From positions 1-36,747 of the forward strand of contig NZ_JAGKJK010000032.1 of assembly GCF_020329435.1 (NCBI RefSeq): a DNA stretch of 36,747 nt, read 5' to 3'. This DNA comes from Bradyrhizobium hereditatis (lineage in GTDB: Bacteria; Pseudomonadota; Alphaproteobacteria; Rhizobiales; Xanthobacteraceae). The position numbers and the translations under genes are program-made. Positions 16,991 through 26,389 of this stretch are shown one piece after another (position 1 is the first letter of the stretch; every line of letters starts with the position of its first letter). The notes beneath the pieces were generated by a model. The model saw nothing but the letters and a program-made list of their open reading frames with translations, was not told the origin of the DNA and did not search any database.

Positions 16991-17404
16991 ATGGAGCAAC
17001 GCGGCCTTGTAGCATTTCCGATTTCCACCGTTCAAGTTCTCCATGCGGATATGTTGAGGGTCGGTGAAAACCCGACGCATTTTGCAGCAGCGGTGCAGAC
17101 GCTTCGAGTCGCCAATCTCAAGCTTGGCCAGCCGAGCCTCGCAATGCTCGCTCGCCGGATCTGGTGCCGTCGAGCTTCTCCCGAAATGCACCGCTATTTA
17201 CAGACAGCTCTGGATCAGCGGGCGTCTGGCAAGAAGATCGCGGCAATCGGATCCCGTAACTTGGAACGGGCGCGCAACTGCTTGCTTAATGTGCTCACGG
17301 TTGGGATGACGCCCGTCTCCAATGCTGTTGCCGCGCAATCGACCGTGATATCACTCGCGCCGAATGCTACGTTCTCATCTGGAGCAGGTCCGCCCCATTT
17401 GTGA
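16991..17404 (+). CDS. Hypothetical protein, 137 residues
   Basis: This ORF begins 32 bases after the oxoamine synthase stop and is preceded by AGAGGAG at 16981-16987, close but acceptable spacing. The sequence begins EQRGLVAFPISTVQVLHADM and contains NLERARNCLLNVLTVGMTP. I recognise no family; there is no signal peptide and only weakly hydrophobic stretches. The C-terminal third looks less protein-like, so this may be a decayed or partial gene. Its position could place it in one transcript with the oxoamine synthase. Confidence 0.35.
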   Translation: MEQRGLVAFPISTVQVLHADMLRVGENPTHFAAAVQTLRVANLKLGQPSLAMLARRIWCRRASPEMHRYLQTALDQRASGKKIAAIGSRNLERARNCLLNVLTVGMTPVSNAVAAQSTVISLAPNATFSSGAGPPHL

Positions 17405-18452
17405 TTCTGGAGCCACCGGTGCCTTGCCGGTCGATCCGGAGATTCGTCGGCCAACTGGTGGGACTTTGGTAATGATGTGCTGGGGCGTCTCATTCCGTTA
17501 CGCCAGATAATCGCAACCACGGGGCCGATCACCTCAAAAAGGGCTGAGCTGCTAGAGCTTTCCATTGGATCTGCTCGGCGTCAGTGTTGTCCGCCGGCCG
17601 AGACATCCGCCTCGACTGGACGCTCTGCCGCGTGATCAGGAAGGTGCCCTCACTCACAATGCTTGGCTCGAAAACGGCGCGAGGAGCGACGTCGCTAGTG
17701 ACGATAGGGTGATGTTGGCGATGCAATCCTGACGAATTTGGACAACTTTGCCCGTGTGGGGGAGCAGAATTTCGGGGCGATGCGGATGGGGCGCCGAGCC
17801 CGCCGACTACAACGTCGGCGCGGCGCCGGCGAGATCCAAAGGTGTGTCTGCCGACCCGCCGCGGACAGCCGACTCGTGTTTGTCGGATTTCTGACGCTGG
17901 CGGTATTCAATCAGCCATCGCTCGCTCCATATAGATGGACGAAGATGATGCCGAACGCCTTTTCGTGCCGAGCTTAACTTCTGCCTTGCGGATGACGAGC
18001 TTTATCGTGACCTCGGAGCGAGCACAATTGAGATCCGTGCGTCAGCTGGCAATCATGCTATTGGTCACGCGCAATCTTCATCGTGTTGCAGGTGGCGAGC
18101 TGCGCGACTCCGATCTTGACGAGGCTCATCATCCTGGTTTGACGCCAGACAGGGGAGTTGCGGTAAGCCAATGTTGCGAGCACGGGTGGCCGGTATGAAA
18201 CAGCGTTCACCGAGTCTTCTGTGACCCAATAGCGTCGCGGGCACCCTTCGGGCTAGCGGCGGACTCCGCATCGCTAAGGAAAAGCCGCGACTGCGAGCCG
18301 GCGCGCTCCGTAGGGGTCGCGTACTGTTTCCAACAGACCCAGGCGCACACAGCTGTAGATGCGATGTGAGGGCGAGCTTTGTGACAAACGTTCTGGTGAC
18401 CCGAGTGCGCGATAATTTCCCTCCGCGCCTAATTTTCCATTCCAGTCCAAGC

Positions 18453-18468
18453 TGGCACGGTCTTTGCT
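18453..18468 (+). promoter_or_regulatory. Sigma-54 (RpoN) -24/-12 promoter sequence
   Basis: The sequence TGGCACGGTCTTTGCT matches the RpoN consensus TGGCACG-N4-TTGCW at every defined position, with GG at 18454-18455 and GC at 18466-18467, exactly ten bases between. A transcript would run rightward, starting near 18480. I looked for a NifA site (TGT-N10-ACA) in the roughly 450 bases upstream and found none with exact spacing, so the activator is unknown. The nearest recognised downstream gene is the CoA transferase, 856 bp away. Confidence 0.6.
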
Positions 18469-19196
18469 ATCGTTACGAAGAGCAGTCAATAGGGCGCGCG
18501 TACATCGATGCGCAACGGCAGAGAAGCACATACGAGACAGACGGCAACCGATGTCATGGAAGCAGCGTCAGCAATTCTGCGCATGGCCGTGTGTCGCGAA
18601 TACCGCGATTTATCGCGATTATGGATGGTGCCGCCGTGGTGTTCGCAACGGCGTTGGTGGTTGTCGCCATCGACCTTGTCACCGGCGTTCTTAATAGCGA
18701 TCTTCATCGAAAGACTTGTCGCTATATCTGATGTTGTGCTACTTGCCCATCCGCCAGCAACCAGGCCTAGCCCTCCGCCCGGTGGTTTTGTACTGATCCG
18801 TGTTTTGTGGTCGCGCTGCTCGATCTTGTTTGAGCGCAGCTGCTATCGGCGGTCGGCGGTCGCCGGCCGGCGCAAAGCAGGCATTAGCGGATTTGCGAAA
18901 TATTCGGTCCACGGACCAAGCGGACAGACCACGCAGCTTGTAATCAGGAAGAGGATGTGTGCGACCGGATATGCCAACCGGCGGCATCCTCCCGGTGTTC
19001 GGTTTCTACACTTCCTCTCTCTACCGGCCCGGCGGATCAGCGGAGTCGGCCGCATAGGAGCTGGAGACAGACGCGCGGCTTGGCTTCCGCAAGCAGACCG
19101 AGGCCATCATCGCTTCTCCCGAGCGCGAATAACACTAGTCTATCGATCCCGCCGAGACGCGGCCTCGGATCAAGCCGACTCTCCGCTCGATTCCAG

Positions 19197-19219
19197 TGTG
19201 ACAGCTCGCGCCAGTCACA
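19197..19219. promoter_or_regulatory. Inverted repeat TGTGAC-N11-GTCACA upstream of the CoA transferase
   Basis: A perfect 6-bp inverted repeat with 11-base spacer, ending 104 bases before the CoA transferase start. It could bind a dimeric regulator. The spacer does not match the CRP or FNR/FixK consensus. Weak evidence. Confidence 0.25.
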
Positions 19220-19323
19220 AACACCTATGTTCGATACCTACTGATCCGTACCCGCTCGTGGTGACCACAGGCTCGCATCACGTAGCGAATGATTTTCGCT
19301 AAGACCAGCGTAAGGAGTCCTCA

Positions 19324-21747
19324 ATGGGAGTGCTATCACATCTGCGGGTCATCGAGATCGGCAGCTCGGCCGCAACGAGCTATTGTGCGCGGTTGTTTGC
19401 GGATTTCGGGGCCGATGTGCAAAAGGTCGAGCCGCCAGCCGGCGACCCACTTCGCCGGAGCGCGCCACTGACACCGGCGGGCCAGAGCGCGTGGTTTGCA
19501 TTCCTCAACTTCAACAAATCAAGCATGATCATTGATCGCGCTGACCCTGGCGCGATTACACGCCTGACCGCGCTGATAGAGAATTGTGACATTCTGGTCG
19601 ATGGCCGCGACGTCGATTACGCGGATTGTCCAACCGTTGATATCGCCGCGATCCGTCAGCGACGTCCAGGGTTGATCTACCTCGAAGCAAATTGGTTTGG
19701 CCGAGAGGGCCCCTATGCTGAATTTGCCGCAACCGATTCGACCGTCCGGGCGCTCGCCGGCCTCGTGAAGCTGGTCGGACCGGCCGAGGGGCCGCCGTTG
19801 CACTCACCGGATTTCCAGACGGGTATCCTCGCGGGTCTGTGGGGCTTCATTGCTGCAGCTTCTTCGGCGGTTGCGCGAATGCAGGGCGGAGCAGGGCGGT
19901 CATGGTCGCTCAGCATTTTTGAATCAAGTCTCTCTGTCAGCGAGTTTCTCATGTTTGAGGCGTTTACCCGAGGCGACGTAATGCGCCGCATCGGCATAAA
20001 CCGCTTCTGGCCAGGCTTTCCGATCGGCATTTACGAAACCAAAGACGGTTGGCTCGGCGTTACGACGGTGACGCCGGCACAATGGCGCGCGTTCTGTGAT
20101 ATGCTCGACCTGTCCGAATTGCGTGACGATCCGGCCCTAGTTCTCGGCGCCGATCGTCTGGAACAGAGGGAGCTGCTCGAACGGCAGTTCATACCAAGGC
20201 TGAAAACGCGGACAGCGCAGGAGTGGTTTGCGGAGGGATTGAAACGGAAGATCCCGATAGTGCCGGTGCCCGAAATATCCGATCTGCTCCAGGACGAGGA
20301 GAAGAAGGCGCGCGGCGCAATCGTGCCCGTCTTCCTTGGCGAAGAAAAGGGCCTGACGGCTGGCGCGATGCAGCGCCTCACATTGACACCTCCACGTCGC
20401 GGCGGAAATGTTCCGGCGCCTGGCGAGCAGCAGTCTTTCCTTAATACCCGACACTTGGCCGGCACCGCGTCGGCCTCTTTCGGCTGCATCGAGGCCGACC
20501 GGCAGCCGTTGCAGGGAATTCGCATCATCGACTTCTCGATGGGATGGGCCGGCCCGTTGTGTACGCGTACACTGGCTGATCTTGGCGCGGACGTTATCAA
20601 GATCGAGGCCATCCAACATCCGGATTGGTGGCGTGGTGTCGATCGACGTTCTGCTTACGTAGACGGTCAGATGTATGAGAAAACGGGGTGCTTCTGCATC
20701 ATGAACCGCAACAAGCGCGGCATCACGCTCGACCTGACGCGTCCGCAAGGTCTCGCTCTTGCCAAACGGCTCCTGGCCGGAGCCAATATCGTCGTCAACA
20801 ATTTTTCAGTCGATGTGCTGCCGAAGCTCGGGCTTGGTTACGACGTGCTCAGAACGCTCAATCCTCGGCTCGTCGTGATGACGATGTCAGCCTTTGGTGC
20901 CAACAGCGTCCATCGCGATTGCCGGGCCTACGGCTCGACACTCGAGCAGGGCTCAGGACTGCCGAGCGTGATCGGAAACTCCGACGGGCCCCCCGTGATG
21001 AGCCACACCGCGTTCGGGGATGCCGTCGGCGGGTTGAATGGCTGCGCTGCAGTTCTGACCGCCCTCATTCACGCCCGCAACACCGGGCAGGGACAGTTCA
21101 TTGATCTAGCGCAGATCGAATGCATGATGCCGTTTGCGGCGCCATGGATCACCGTCCACTCGATCGGAAGTATGCCGCCGCCAAGGTATGGCAATCGACA
21201 CCCGCAATTTGTGCCGCACGGCTGCTTCCGGTGTGCTGGCGAGGACAACTGGATCGTGATAGCGGCAACCAATGCGGATATGTGGGAGAGGCTTGCACTT
21301 CTTATTGGTCGGCCTGACTGGGCCGTGGACGCATCGCTGAAATCTGTGGAAGGTCGCCGGGCGGTTGAGGAAGCCATCGAGACGGACATCGCAGTCTGGG
21401 CGCTCAGCCGCGATCCGGACGAGGCCATGTCCGAGTTGCAAGCCGTAAAGGTTGCCGCGGGCGTGGCCCGCCTGCCAATTGATCTGCTCAATGATAGCCA
21501 TCTCAGGTCACGCGCATTTCTGCAGGAAGTCGAACGCCCTTTCATTGGCTTGCATCCGCAGCCCTCGATGCCGATTCGCGAAGGTGCTGGCCCCTATCCG
21601 ATCCGTACAGCAGCGCCGACGCTTGGACAGCACAATCGAGAGATCCTCTCAGGGCTCCTGGGTCTTTCGGACGCCGAAATCGCGCAATTGGCACAAGAGC
21701 GCATTATCGGCACGGCGATGCTTTCAGAAGGCGACCTCGATCGCTAA
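19324..21747 (+). CDS. Tandem two-domain CaiB/BaiF (family III) CoA transferase
   Basis: An 807-residue protein made of two family III CoA-transferase units in one chain: residues 1 to about 390 and about 396-807. Such enzymes move CoA between carboxylic acids through an aspartyl-CoA thioester. Both halves carry the N-terminal motif (LFADFGADVQKVE; LADLGADVIKIE). The likely catalytic aspartates are Asp163 (SPDFQTG) and Asp566 (FGDAVGG). The C-terminal half has the stronger family motifs (NRNKRGITLDL; GQGQFIDLAQIE), so it is probably the active one, with the first half structural or divergent. TAAGGAG at 19311-19317, six bases before ATG, fixes the start. It lies alone between decayed DNA and an IS5 element. 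With the crotonases and reductase nearby it may activate the pathway's acid; the substrate is unknown. Confidence 0.9.
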   Translation: MGVLSHLRVIEIGSSAATSYCARLFADFGADVQKVEPPAGDPLRRSAPLTPAGQSAWFAFLNFNKSSMIIDRADPGAITRLTALIENCDILVDGRDVDYADCPTVDIAAIRQRRPGLIYLEANWFGREGPYAEFAATDSTVRALAGLVKLVGPAEGPPLHSPDFQTGILAGLWGFIAAASSAVARMQGGAGRSWSLSIFESSLSVSEFLMFEAFTRGDVMRRIGINRFWPGFPIGIYETKDGWLGVTTVTPAQWRAFCDMLDLSELRDDPALVLGADRLEQRELLERQFIPRLKTRTAQEWFAEGLKRKIPIVPVPEISDLLQDEEKKARGAIVPVFLGEEKGLTAGAMQRLTLTPPRRGGNVPAPGEQQSFLNTRHLAGTASASFGCIEADRQPLQGIRIIDFSMGWAGPLCTRTLADLGADVIKIEAIQHPDWWRGVDRRSAYVDGQMYEKTGCFCIMNRNKRGITLDLTRPQGLALAKRLLAGANIVVNNFSVDVLPKLGLGYDVLRTLNPRLVVMTMSAFGANSVHRDCRAYGSTLEQGSGLPSVIGNSDGPPVMSHTAFGDAVGGLNGCAAVLTALIHARNTGQGQFIDLAQIECMMPFAAPWITVHSIGSMPPPRYGNRHPQFVPHGCFRCAGEDNWIVIAATNADMWERLALLIGRPDWAVDASLKSVEGRRAVEEAIETDIAVWALSRDPDEAMSELQAVKVAAGVARLPIDLLNDSHLRSRAFLQEVERPFIGLHPQPSMPIREGAGPYPIRTAAPTLGQHNREILSGLLGLSDAEIAQLAQERIIGTAMLSEGDLDR

Positions 21748-21760
21748 GATGATATCATCT
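21747..21760. repeat. 14-bp perfect palindrome after the CoA transferase stop
   Basis: AGATGATATCATCT overlaps the last base of the stop codon. With no loop and no T-run it is not a standard terminator; it could be a protein-binding site or chance. Confidence 0.3.
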
Positions 21761-21908
21761 GACTAAAAATCGAGTTGCGGCCCAGAAAGGCCTACGCTCA
21801 GCGTTGGCGGATTCACGCCCATCGACCGGAATTTCATGAGGGTGCAAGGCTCTGACAACCAACCCACGGTACGAGCTACTCGTCCAAGTGTAGTCTAATA
21901 GGATGGCC

Positions 21909-21993
21909 CTGGAAAATCTCCCAGGATCTTGAGTGGGAGTCGGTTCCGAGCACGAGGGGCATTTAAGATTGTAAGCTTTGGCGGTTTCAGGAG
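21909..21993 (+). repeat. Degenerate solo copy of the IS5 left end
   Basis: This stretch aligns with 22333-22415, the left end of the IS5 element just downstream: both share AATCTCCCA, CTTGAGYGGGA and GGCATTTRAGATTG in the same order and spacing. It appears to be the eroded end of an older, related element. The remaining 21761-22330 holds no recognisable gene. Confidence 0.55.
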
Positions 21994-22494
21994 CCTAGAT
22001 GTTGCTATCTCGCTTTCCAAAGCGAACGAAGCCGCTGCAAAGACGTTAAAGTTGATGACAGAGCGAGATGACCTTTACTGCCGCCTCGACCGGCGGGCTA
22101 CTTCGATCGCTATTCGCCACTTGCCGGTCGAATCTTCGGCAGGAAGACTGCGAGCAGACCGAGCGCCGGCAAGAACAGGACAGACCAGTTAAACCGGAAC
22201 AATCATGGCGGCCCGAACCATGTCCCGGGTGATCCTTTTGCCGCCGCTAGCGCGTGGCAACACATGCGGACAACAACCTGTTTCCGATTTACCCACGTCC
22301 GTGCCATACCGCCGATTGTGCATCCGTCGGCCGTGAAGAATCTCCCAAGTCCTTGAGCGGGATTCGATTTTCTGGTCACAACGGCATTTGAGATTGCCGG
22401 GTTTTGGGCGTTGAGGCCCCAAAAGCTTGCAATTTCATCTTTTGGATTCCCTCGAATCGAGGGGCGTGATTCCGTGGTCGCATCGGAGGGGACG

Positions 22495-23354
22495 ATGCGA
22501 CCCAAGGAACGACGGGACGGCGGACAGACCGATCTTCTGCGCTCTCGGCTGGACGCGATCATCGATATGAACCATGCGCTGGTGAAGCTGGCGCGGACGA
22601 TCGACTGGTCGTTCCTCGAACAGAAGTTCGGCACGGTCTACGAGGATAAGCCTGGCCGGCCGCCGTTGCCGACCCGGCTGATGGCGGCACTCGCTATCCT
22701 CAAGCACACCTACGATCTCTCCGATGAGGTCTTGTGCGAACGCTGGCTGGAGAACCCCTATTACCAGTTCTTCTGCGGCGAGGAGTTCTTTCAGCACCGC
22801 CTGGTGTTCGACCGCTCTTCTCTGACGCGCTGGCGCCAGCGGATGGGCGAGGAGAAGCTGCAGGCGCTGCTGCAAGAGAGCCTTTCGGTCGCTACCAGGA
22901 CCGAGGCGATCAAGCCAAGCGACCTCAACCGCGTCATCGTCGACACCACGGTGCAGCCCAAGAACGTGATGTTCCCGACCGATGCCAGGCTTCTCAACCG
23001 CGCCCGCGAGATCGGCTGGCAAAGCGGCATGGCGTCAAGCTGCGCCAATCCTAGCACGGGTGGGTAAGTTCGCCCTGATCAAGCATCAACGCTATGCCCA
23101 CGCCAAGCAGTTCAAGCGCGCCAACCGGGCCTTGAGGACGCTCAGAACCTATCTCGGTCGCATCATCCGCGACACTGCCCGCAAGATCGAAGGCCGCACC
23201 GATTTGCTCGGCGAGATTGTTCTCGGACGCATGCTGGCGCTGGCCCGACGGGTGCTTGACCAGAAGCAGCACCAGCGCCGACCGAAGGTCTATTCCCTGC
23301 ACGCGCCAGAGGTGGAGTGCATCGGCAAGGGCAAGGCGCACCGCCTTACGAGTT
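22495..23354 (+). pseudogene. IS5 family transposase, N-terminal part
   Basis: ATG 22495 follows GGAGGGG. The protein reads RPKERRDGGQTDLLRSRLDA, then the DUF772-type N-terminal domain (LPTRLMAALAILKHTYDLSD, ENPYYQFFCGEEFF), and VIVDTTVQPKNVMFPTDA with the first catalytic Asp. A 7-base loss near 23012 and a 1-base loss near 23048 break the frame. Homology resumes as VGKFALIKHQRYAHAKQF and RRVLDQKQHQRRPKVYSLHA, then ends at KAHR-PYE, base 23354, where the IS110 element has inserted. Confidence 0.88.
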
Positions 23355-23426
23355 AATGGCATGGACCACGCCCGCTCTCAGCGGCAACGTGGAACCCGGG
23401 CGGGGACAGCAGCAGGAGCGCAAGCC

Positions 23427-24665
23427 ATGTCGAATACAAGCATTGTCACAATCGGCATCGATCTCGGGAAGAACACATTCCATGTCGTCGGTCTCGATGC
23501 CAAAGGAGCAATCACGCTACGCAAGAAGCGGTCGAGAAATCAGCTTGACCAGTCGCTCGGCAATGTTCCGCGTTGTCTGATCGGAATGGAGGCGTGTGCA
23601 GGCGCACATCATCTAGGGCGCAAGCTCGAGAAATTGGGTCATCAAGTACGGCTCTTGCCGGCACAATACGTCAAACCATACCTCAAGGGTCACAAGAATG
23701 ACTTTCGGGACGCTGAAGCGATCGCCGAGGCCGCTCAGCGGCCGACAATGCGGTTCGTCCCGGTGAAGTCAGCCGAACAACTTGATTTACAGGCGCTCCA
23801 CAGAGTTCGCAGTCGACTGGTGACGCAGAGAACGGCGGTCATCAATCAAATCCGGGGCTTTTTGCTTGAGCGAGGGCTACCAGTGCGCCAGGGAGCGGCA
23901 GCACTCCGACTGGCACTTCCTCAGATTCTCTCAGCGCCAAACGACAACTTATCGCCTCGAGTGATCCAGCTCATTCAAGACTTGTCCGAGGACTGGCGCT
24001 ATCTCGACCGACGGATCGCGTCAATGACGAAAGAGATCGACGAACTCGCTGATCAAGATCCACATTGTCGCCGCCTAATGAGTGCGCCCGGCGTCGGGCC
24101 GATTATCTCAAGCGCGATGGTCGCCGCCATCGGAACCGGTGATGCCTTCCATAAAGGCCGCGACTTTGCAGCATGGCTTGGTCTGGTACCGAAGCAAATC
24201 TCGACCGGCGATCGAACCATTCTCGGCCGCATATCGAGGCGCGGCAATCGGTACCTGCGAACGCTGTTCATTCAAGGTGCCAGAGCCGTACTTCTGCAGC
24301 GTCAGAGTTGGCCTCGGCATGGCTTCGCAGCGTGGTTGGAAGCAGCGTCCAAGCGGCTCCACTCCAATGTCTTGGTCGTCGCCCTGGCCGCGATACCGCG
24401 CGGCAATCAGGGTGACAGTGCGTATTGCCTCATGGAGGAATGCTCCCGAGGACACGATCGTTGCCTCATTTATTTTGCTCCCAAGAAGACGGACGGTCGG
24501 GTACGGGGAAGGCCGGTCGTGGAGCTGGTCGGGGTTGCGCAACGACCGGCCTTCCCCGTACCGGAAGCGGGCGCTGTCATGGCGCAGGCGGTGTGTCGAT
24601 CCGGGTCGCATGAGCCGCCGATCCAAACAGCAGCGCGCTTGCCTGCTCGCTGCGCCAGGATTTGA
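23427..24665 (+). CDS. IS110/IS1111 family transposase with a foreign C-terminal tail
   Basis: A DEDD transposase with RuvC-like catalytic residues Asp12 (GIDLGKNTF), Glu55 (GMEACAGA), Asp92 and Asp95 (NDFRDAEA). The C-terminal Transposase_20 domain is present (MSAPGVGPIISSAMVAAIG; RGNRYLRTLFIQGARAVL). ATG 23427 is supported by AGGAG at 23414-23418. Family likeness ends near residue 321 (VVALA, base 24389), about 20 residues before the usual end. The frame then reads about 90 unrelated residues, through a large hairpin, to 24665. The core is intact, so activity is possible but unproven. Upstream open sequence belongs to the interrupted IS5. Confidence 0.85.
   Translation: MSNTSIVTIGIDLGKNTFHVVGLDAKGAITLRKKRSRNQLDQSLGNVPRCLIGMEACAGAHHLGRKLEKLGHQVRLLPAQYVKPYLKGHKNDFRDAEAIAEAAQRPTMRFVPVKSAEQLDLQALHRVRSRLVTQRTAVINQIRGFLLERGLPVRQGAAALRLALPQILSAPNDNLSPRVIQLIQDLSEDWRYLDRRIASMTKEIDELADQDPHCRRLMSAPGVGPIISSAMVAAIGTGDAFHKGRDFAAWLGLVPKQISTGDRTILGRISRRGNRYLRTLFIQGARAVLLQRQSWPRHGFAAWLEAASKRLHSNVLVVALAAIPRGNQGDSAYCLMEECSRGHDRCLIYFAPKKTDGRVRGRPVVELVGVAQRPAFPVPEAGAVMAQAVCRSGSHEPPIQTAARLPARCARI
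24500..24562. repeat. 21-bp perfect inverted repeat with 21-base loop
   Basis: Arms at 24500-24520 and 24542-24562 are exact complements (GGTACGGGGAAGGCCGGTCG plus T, and its complement); the loop is 24521-24541. It is GC-rich without a T-run, so not a simple terminator. It sits at the junction between the truncated IS110 gene and a minus-strand transposase fragment. It may be a paired end of a lost element or a structure that blocks outside transcription. Confidence 0.8.
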
Positions 24666-25115
24666 GGCGGCGCTGAAGCGTTCGCAGCAGCTTATCCGGG
24701 TACGCGCCCGGATATTCCGCCTGTAACCTCGTCAGGAGTTCGGCGCCGGTTCGCCACGGTTCGGCTTTGAACCACTCCTGCAGCTGTGGGGTCGCCTGAA
24801 CGAGCGGATCAGGGCGACGACGACCTCGCTTCACCTTGACGATCGGCCGGTCCGTCGGTCGAGATGCGCCCTCTTTCCAAGCCGTTCGCAAGCTGGCGAG
24901 GAACAAATCGATCGGCGGGGCCGCAGCAATCGAATCGCCCGCCGACTTCAGGTCGGAAAGACCGGCCAGACGTTGCTGTGCAGACCGAATGTCGCGCAGC
25001 AACGCGACCGGGTCCAAGCTGACGCAGATTTCCTGCAGTCGGATCCGAACCGCATCGGAGGTCCGTGGGTCGGCTGGCAGCCGCTGATGCGGCGTCGGCG
25101 GCTCGACGGTGTACC
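24577..25115 (-). pseudogene. C-terminal fragment of an integrase-type transposase
   Basis: The minus-strand frame contains PPTPHQRLPADPRTSD, CVSLDPVALLRDIRSAQQRL and LQEWFKAEPWRTGAELL then LQAEYPGAYPDKLLRTLQRR. These fit the C-terminal region of rhizobial IS21-like/ISNCY DDE transposases, which end in a helical DNA-binding segment of this kind. The catalytic domain is missing. The right edge abuts the 5'-truncated IS630 gene on the other strand near 25105-25115. The family call is moderate. Confidence 0.55.
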
Positions 25116-26092
25116 GGACCCGGCGGCGCTTCGTCGAAGGCAATCTGGCTGCGGCCTTGAGCGAAGAGCCCCGTCGTGGGGCGGAACGCAAGCTCACCGA
25201 GAAAGAGGAGGCGCTGCTGGTGGCCACCGCCTGCGCGAGCCCGCCGACCGGCCGCGCGCGCTGGACGCTGGAGCTCCTGGCCGACGAGATGGTCAGATTG
25301 ACGTCTCACGAGAGCCTGTCGCGAGAAACGGTGCGACGGCGCCTGGCCGAGAACCATATCAAGCCATGGCGCAAAAGCATGCGGTGCATCCCAAAGGTCG
25401 ACGCGGAGTATGTCGCGCACATGGAGGATGTGCTCGATCTGTACGCCGAAGCGGCCGATCCGCAGCGGCCAGTGGTCTGCTTCAACGAGAGCCCGGTCCA
25501 GCTCATCGGCGAGATCCGTCAGCCGATCCCCGCCAAGCCGCGCCGGATCGAGCGTTACGATTACGAGTACCGACGCAACGGCACGGCCAACCTGTTCGTG
25601 CTCATCGACGTGAACCGACCCTGGCGCAAGGTGAAGGTGACGGAGCAACGCACCGCGAAGGACTTCGCAGAATGCATGCGCGAGCTTGTCGACGTGCACT
25701 ATCCCAAAGCCCAATGCATTCGCGTCGTGCTCGACAATCTGTCTACCCACAAGGCCGGCGCCCTTTATCAAGCATTCCCACCCGACGAAGCCCGCCGCGT
25801 GCTGCGCCGCATCGAGTTCCGTCACACGCCAAAACACGCCAGCTGGCTCAACATGGTCGAGATCGAAATCGGCGTCCTCTCACAGCAGTGCCTCGACCGG
25901 CGGATCGACAGCTATGCCCGTCTAGTCAGCGAGACCACCGCCTGGGAAAAACGCCGCAACGCCGAGCGTGCCCGAATCAATTGGATGTTCACAACCGAGA
26001 ACGCGCGGGCCAAATTGGCCCGCGCCTATCCAAAGGTCCCGGCCAAGCCAACGAAAAAGCAAAGAGTCAAAACCTCTGTGCTGAGGTACTAG
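25103..26092 (+). pseudogene. IS630 family transposase, 5'-truncated, first catalytic Asp changed to Asn
   Basis: The open frame from ATG-equivalent GTG 25109 gives 327 residues: YRTRRRFVEGNLAAALSEE, then LTEKEEALLVATACASPPTG, the catalytic core and an IS630-type tail. The second and third acidic positions are present (VLDNLSTHK; SWLNMVEIEIGVL). The first motif is CFNESPVQL, with Asn126 (AAC, 25484-25486) where IS630 transposases have Asp (CFDES). The usual N-terminal helix-turn-helix of roughly 60-90 residues is missing, since the gene abuts a minus-strand fragment. Both defects predict an inactive protein. Confidence 0.8.
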
Positions 26093-26389
26093 GCCGCACC
26101 GCATAAGAAACAGGGCCGGAAAGGAAGATTCAAGGTCGGATTAGAAGGCACAACAACCCGCCGAGGTTTGCGAGACGGAAAGGACGAATGGAGAAACGGT
26201 TCCACCGACACTTCTGAAGCCTGGTTCGACTCCATGGCCCTTCTTGAGGCCGGCGAGTTATTGAGGACAGAAGTGGGCCGATATCCATAATGGCTCGGGG
26301 CAACAGCCCCAAATTGAAGCCGGATAGATTGGCGCAAACCGCTTCATCCGTTTGTCGATCCTCTTGCAACGCGGGCGTGGTCCATAGAT

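Larger units (their letters stand above)
17405..19323. other. 1.9 kb without a recognisable gene
   Basis: Frames exist on both strands, the longest being 264 codons at 18508-19302, but they have Arg/Ser/Pro-rich shadow-like composition and no known motif. The stretch contains a strong sigma-54 promoter sequence at 18453-18468 and a TGTGAC-N11-GTCACA inverted repeat at 19197-19219. It may be the eroded remains of a nitrogen-regulated gene, or a long leader for the CoA transferase. Confidence 0.5.
23355..26389 (+). mobile_element. IS110/IS1111-type element containing other transposase remnants
   Basis: The insertion carries a perfect 15-bp subterminal inverted repeat: ATGGACCACGCCCGC at 23361-23375 and its complement at 26371-26385. 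The repeats lie about 6 and 4 bases inside the junctions with the IS5 gene. Subterminal repeats and the lack of a clear target duplication are features of the IS1111 subgroup. Its transposase is at 23427. The middle (about 24390-26092) is filled with other elements. From 26093 to 26370 no gene is seen; this may be the original IS110 3' region. Confidence 0.7.

Noticed and set aside
18000..18440. NifA upstream activator site
   Set aside because: Each ACA was checked for TGT ten bases before it; none fits.
18508..19302. 264-codon open frame downstream of the sigma-54 promoter
   Set aside because: Composition is rich in Arg, Ser and Pro, no domain or ribosome-binding site is seen, and other frames over the same DNA are equally plausible. 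Kept as possible decayed DNA only.
22112..22214. Minus-strand hydrophobic stretch (LFLPALGLLAVFLPKIRP)
   Set aside because: Looks like the last helix of a transporter but is only about 30 codons without context; too short to call.
24809..25837. 342-codon minus-strand frame
   Set aside because: Its left part is the tail of a transposase fragment but most of it is the antisense shadow of the IS630 transposase; not a separate gene.
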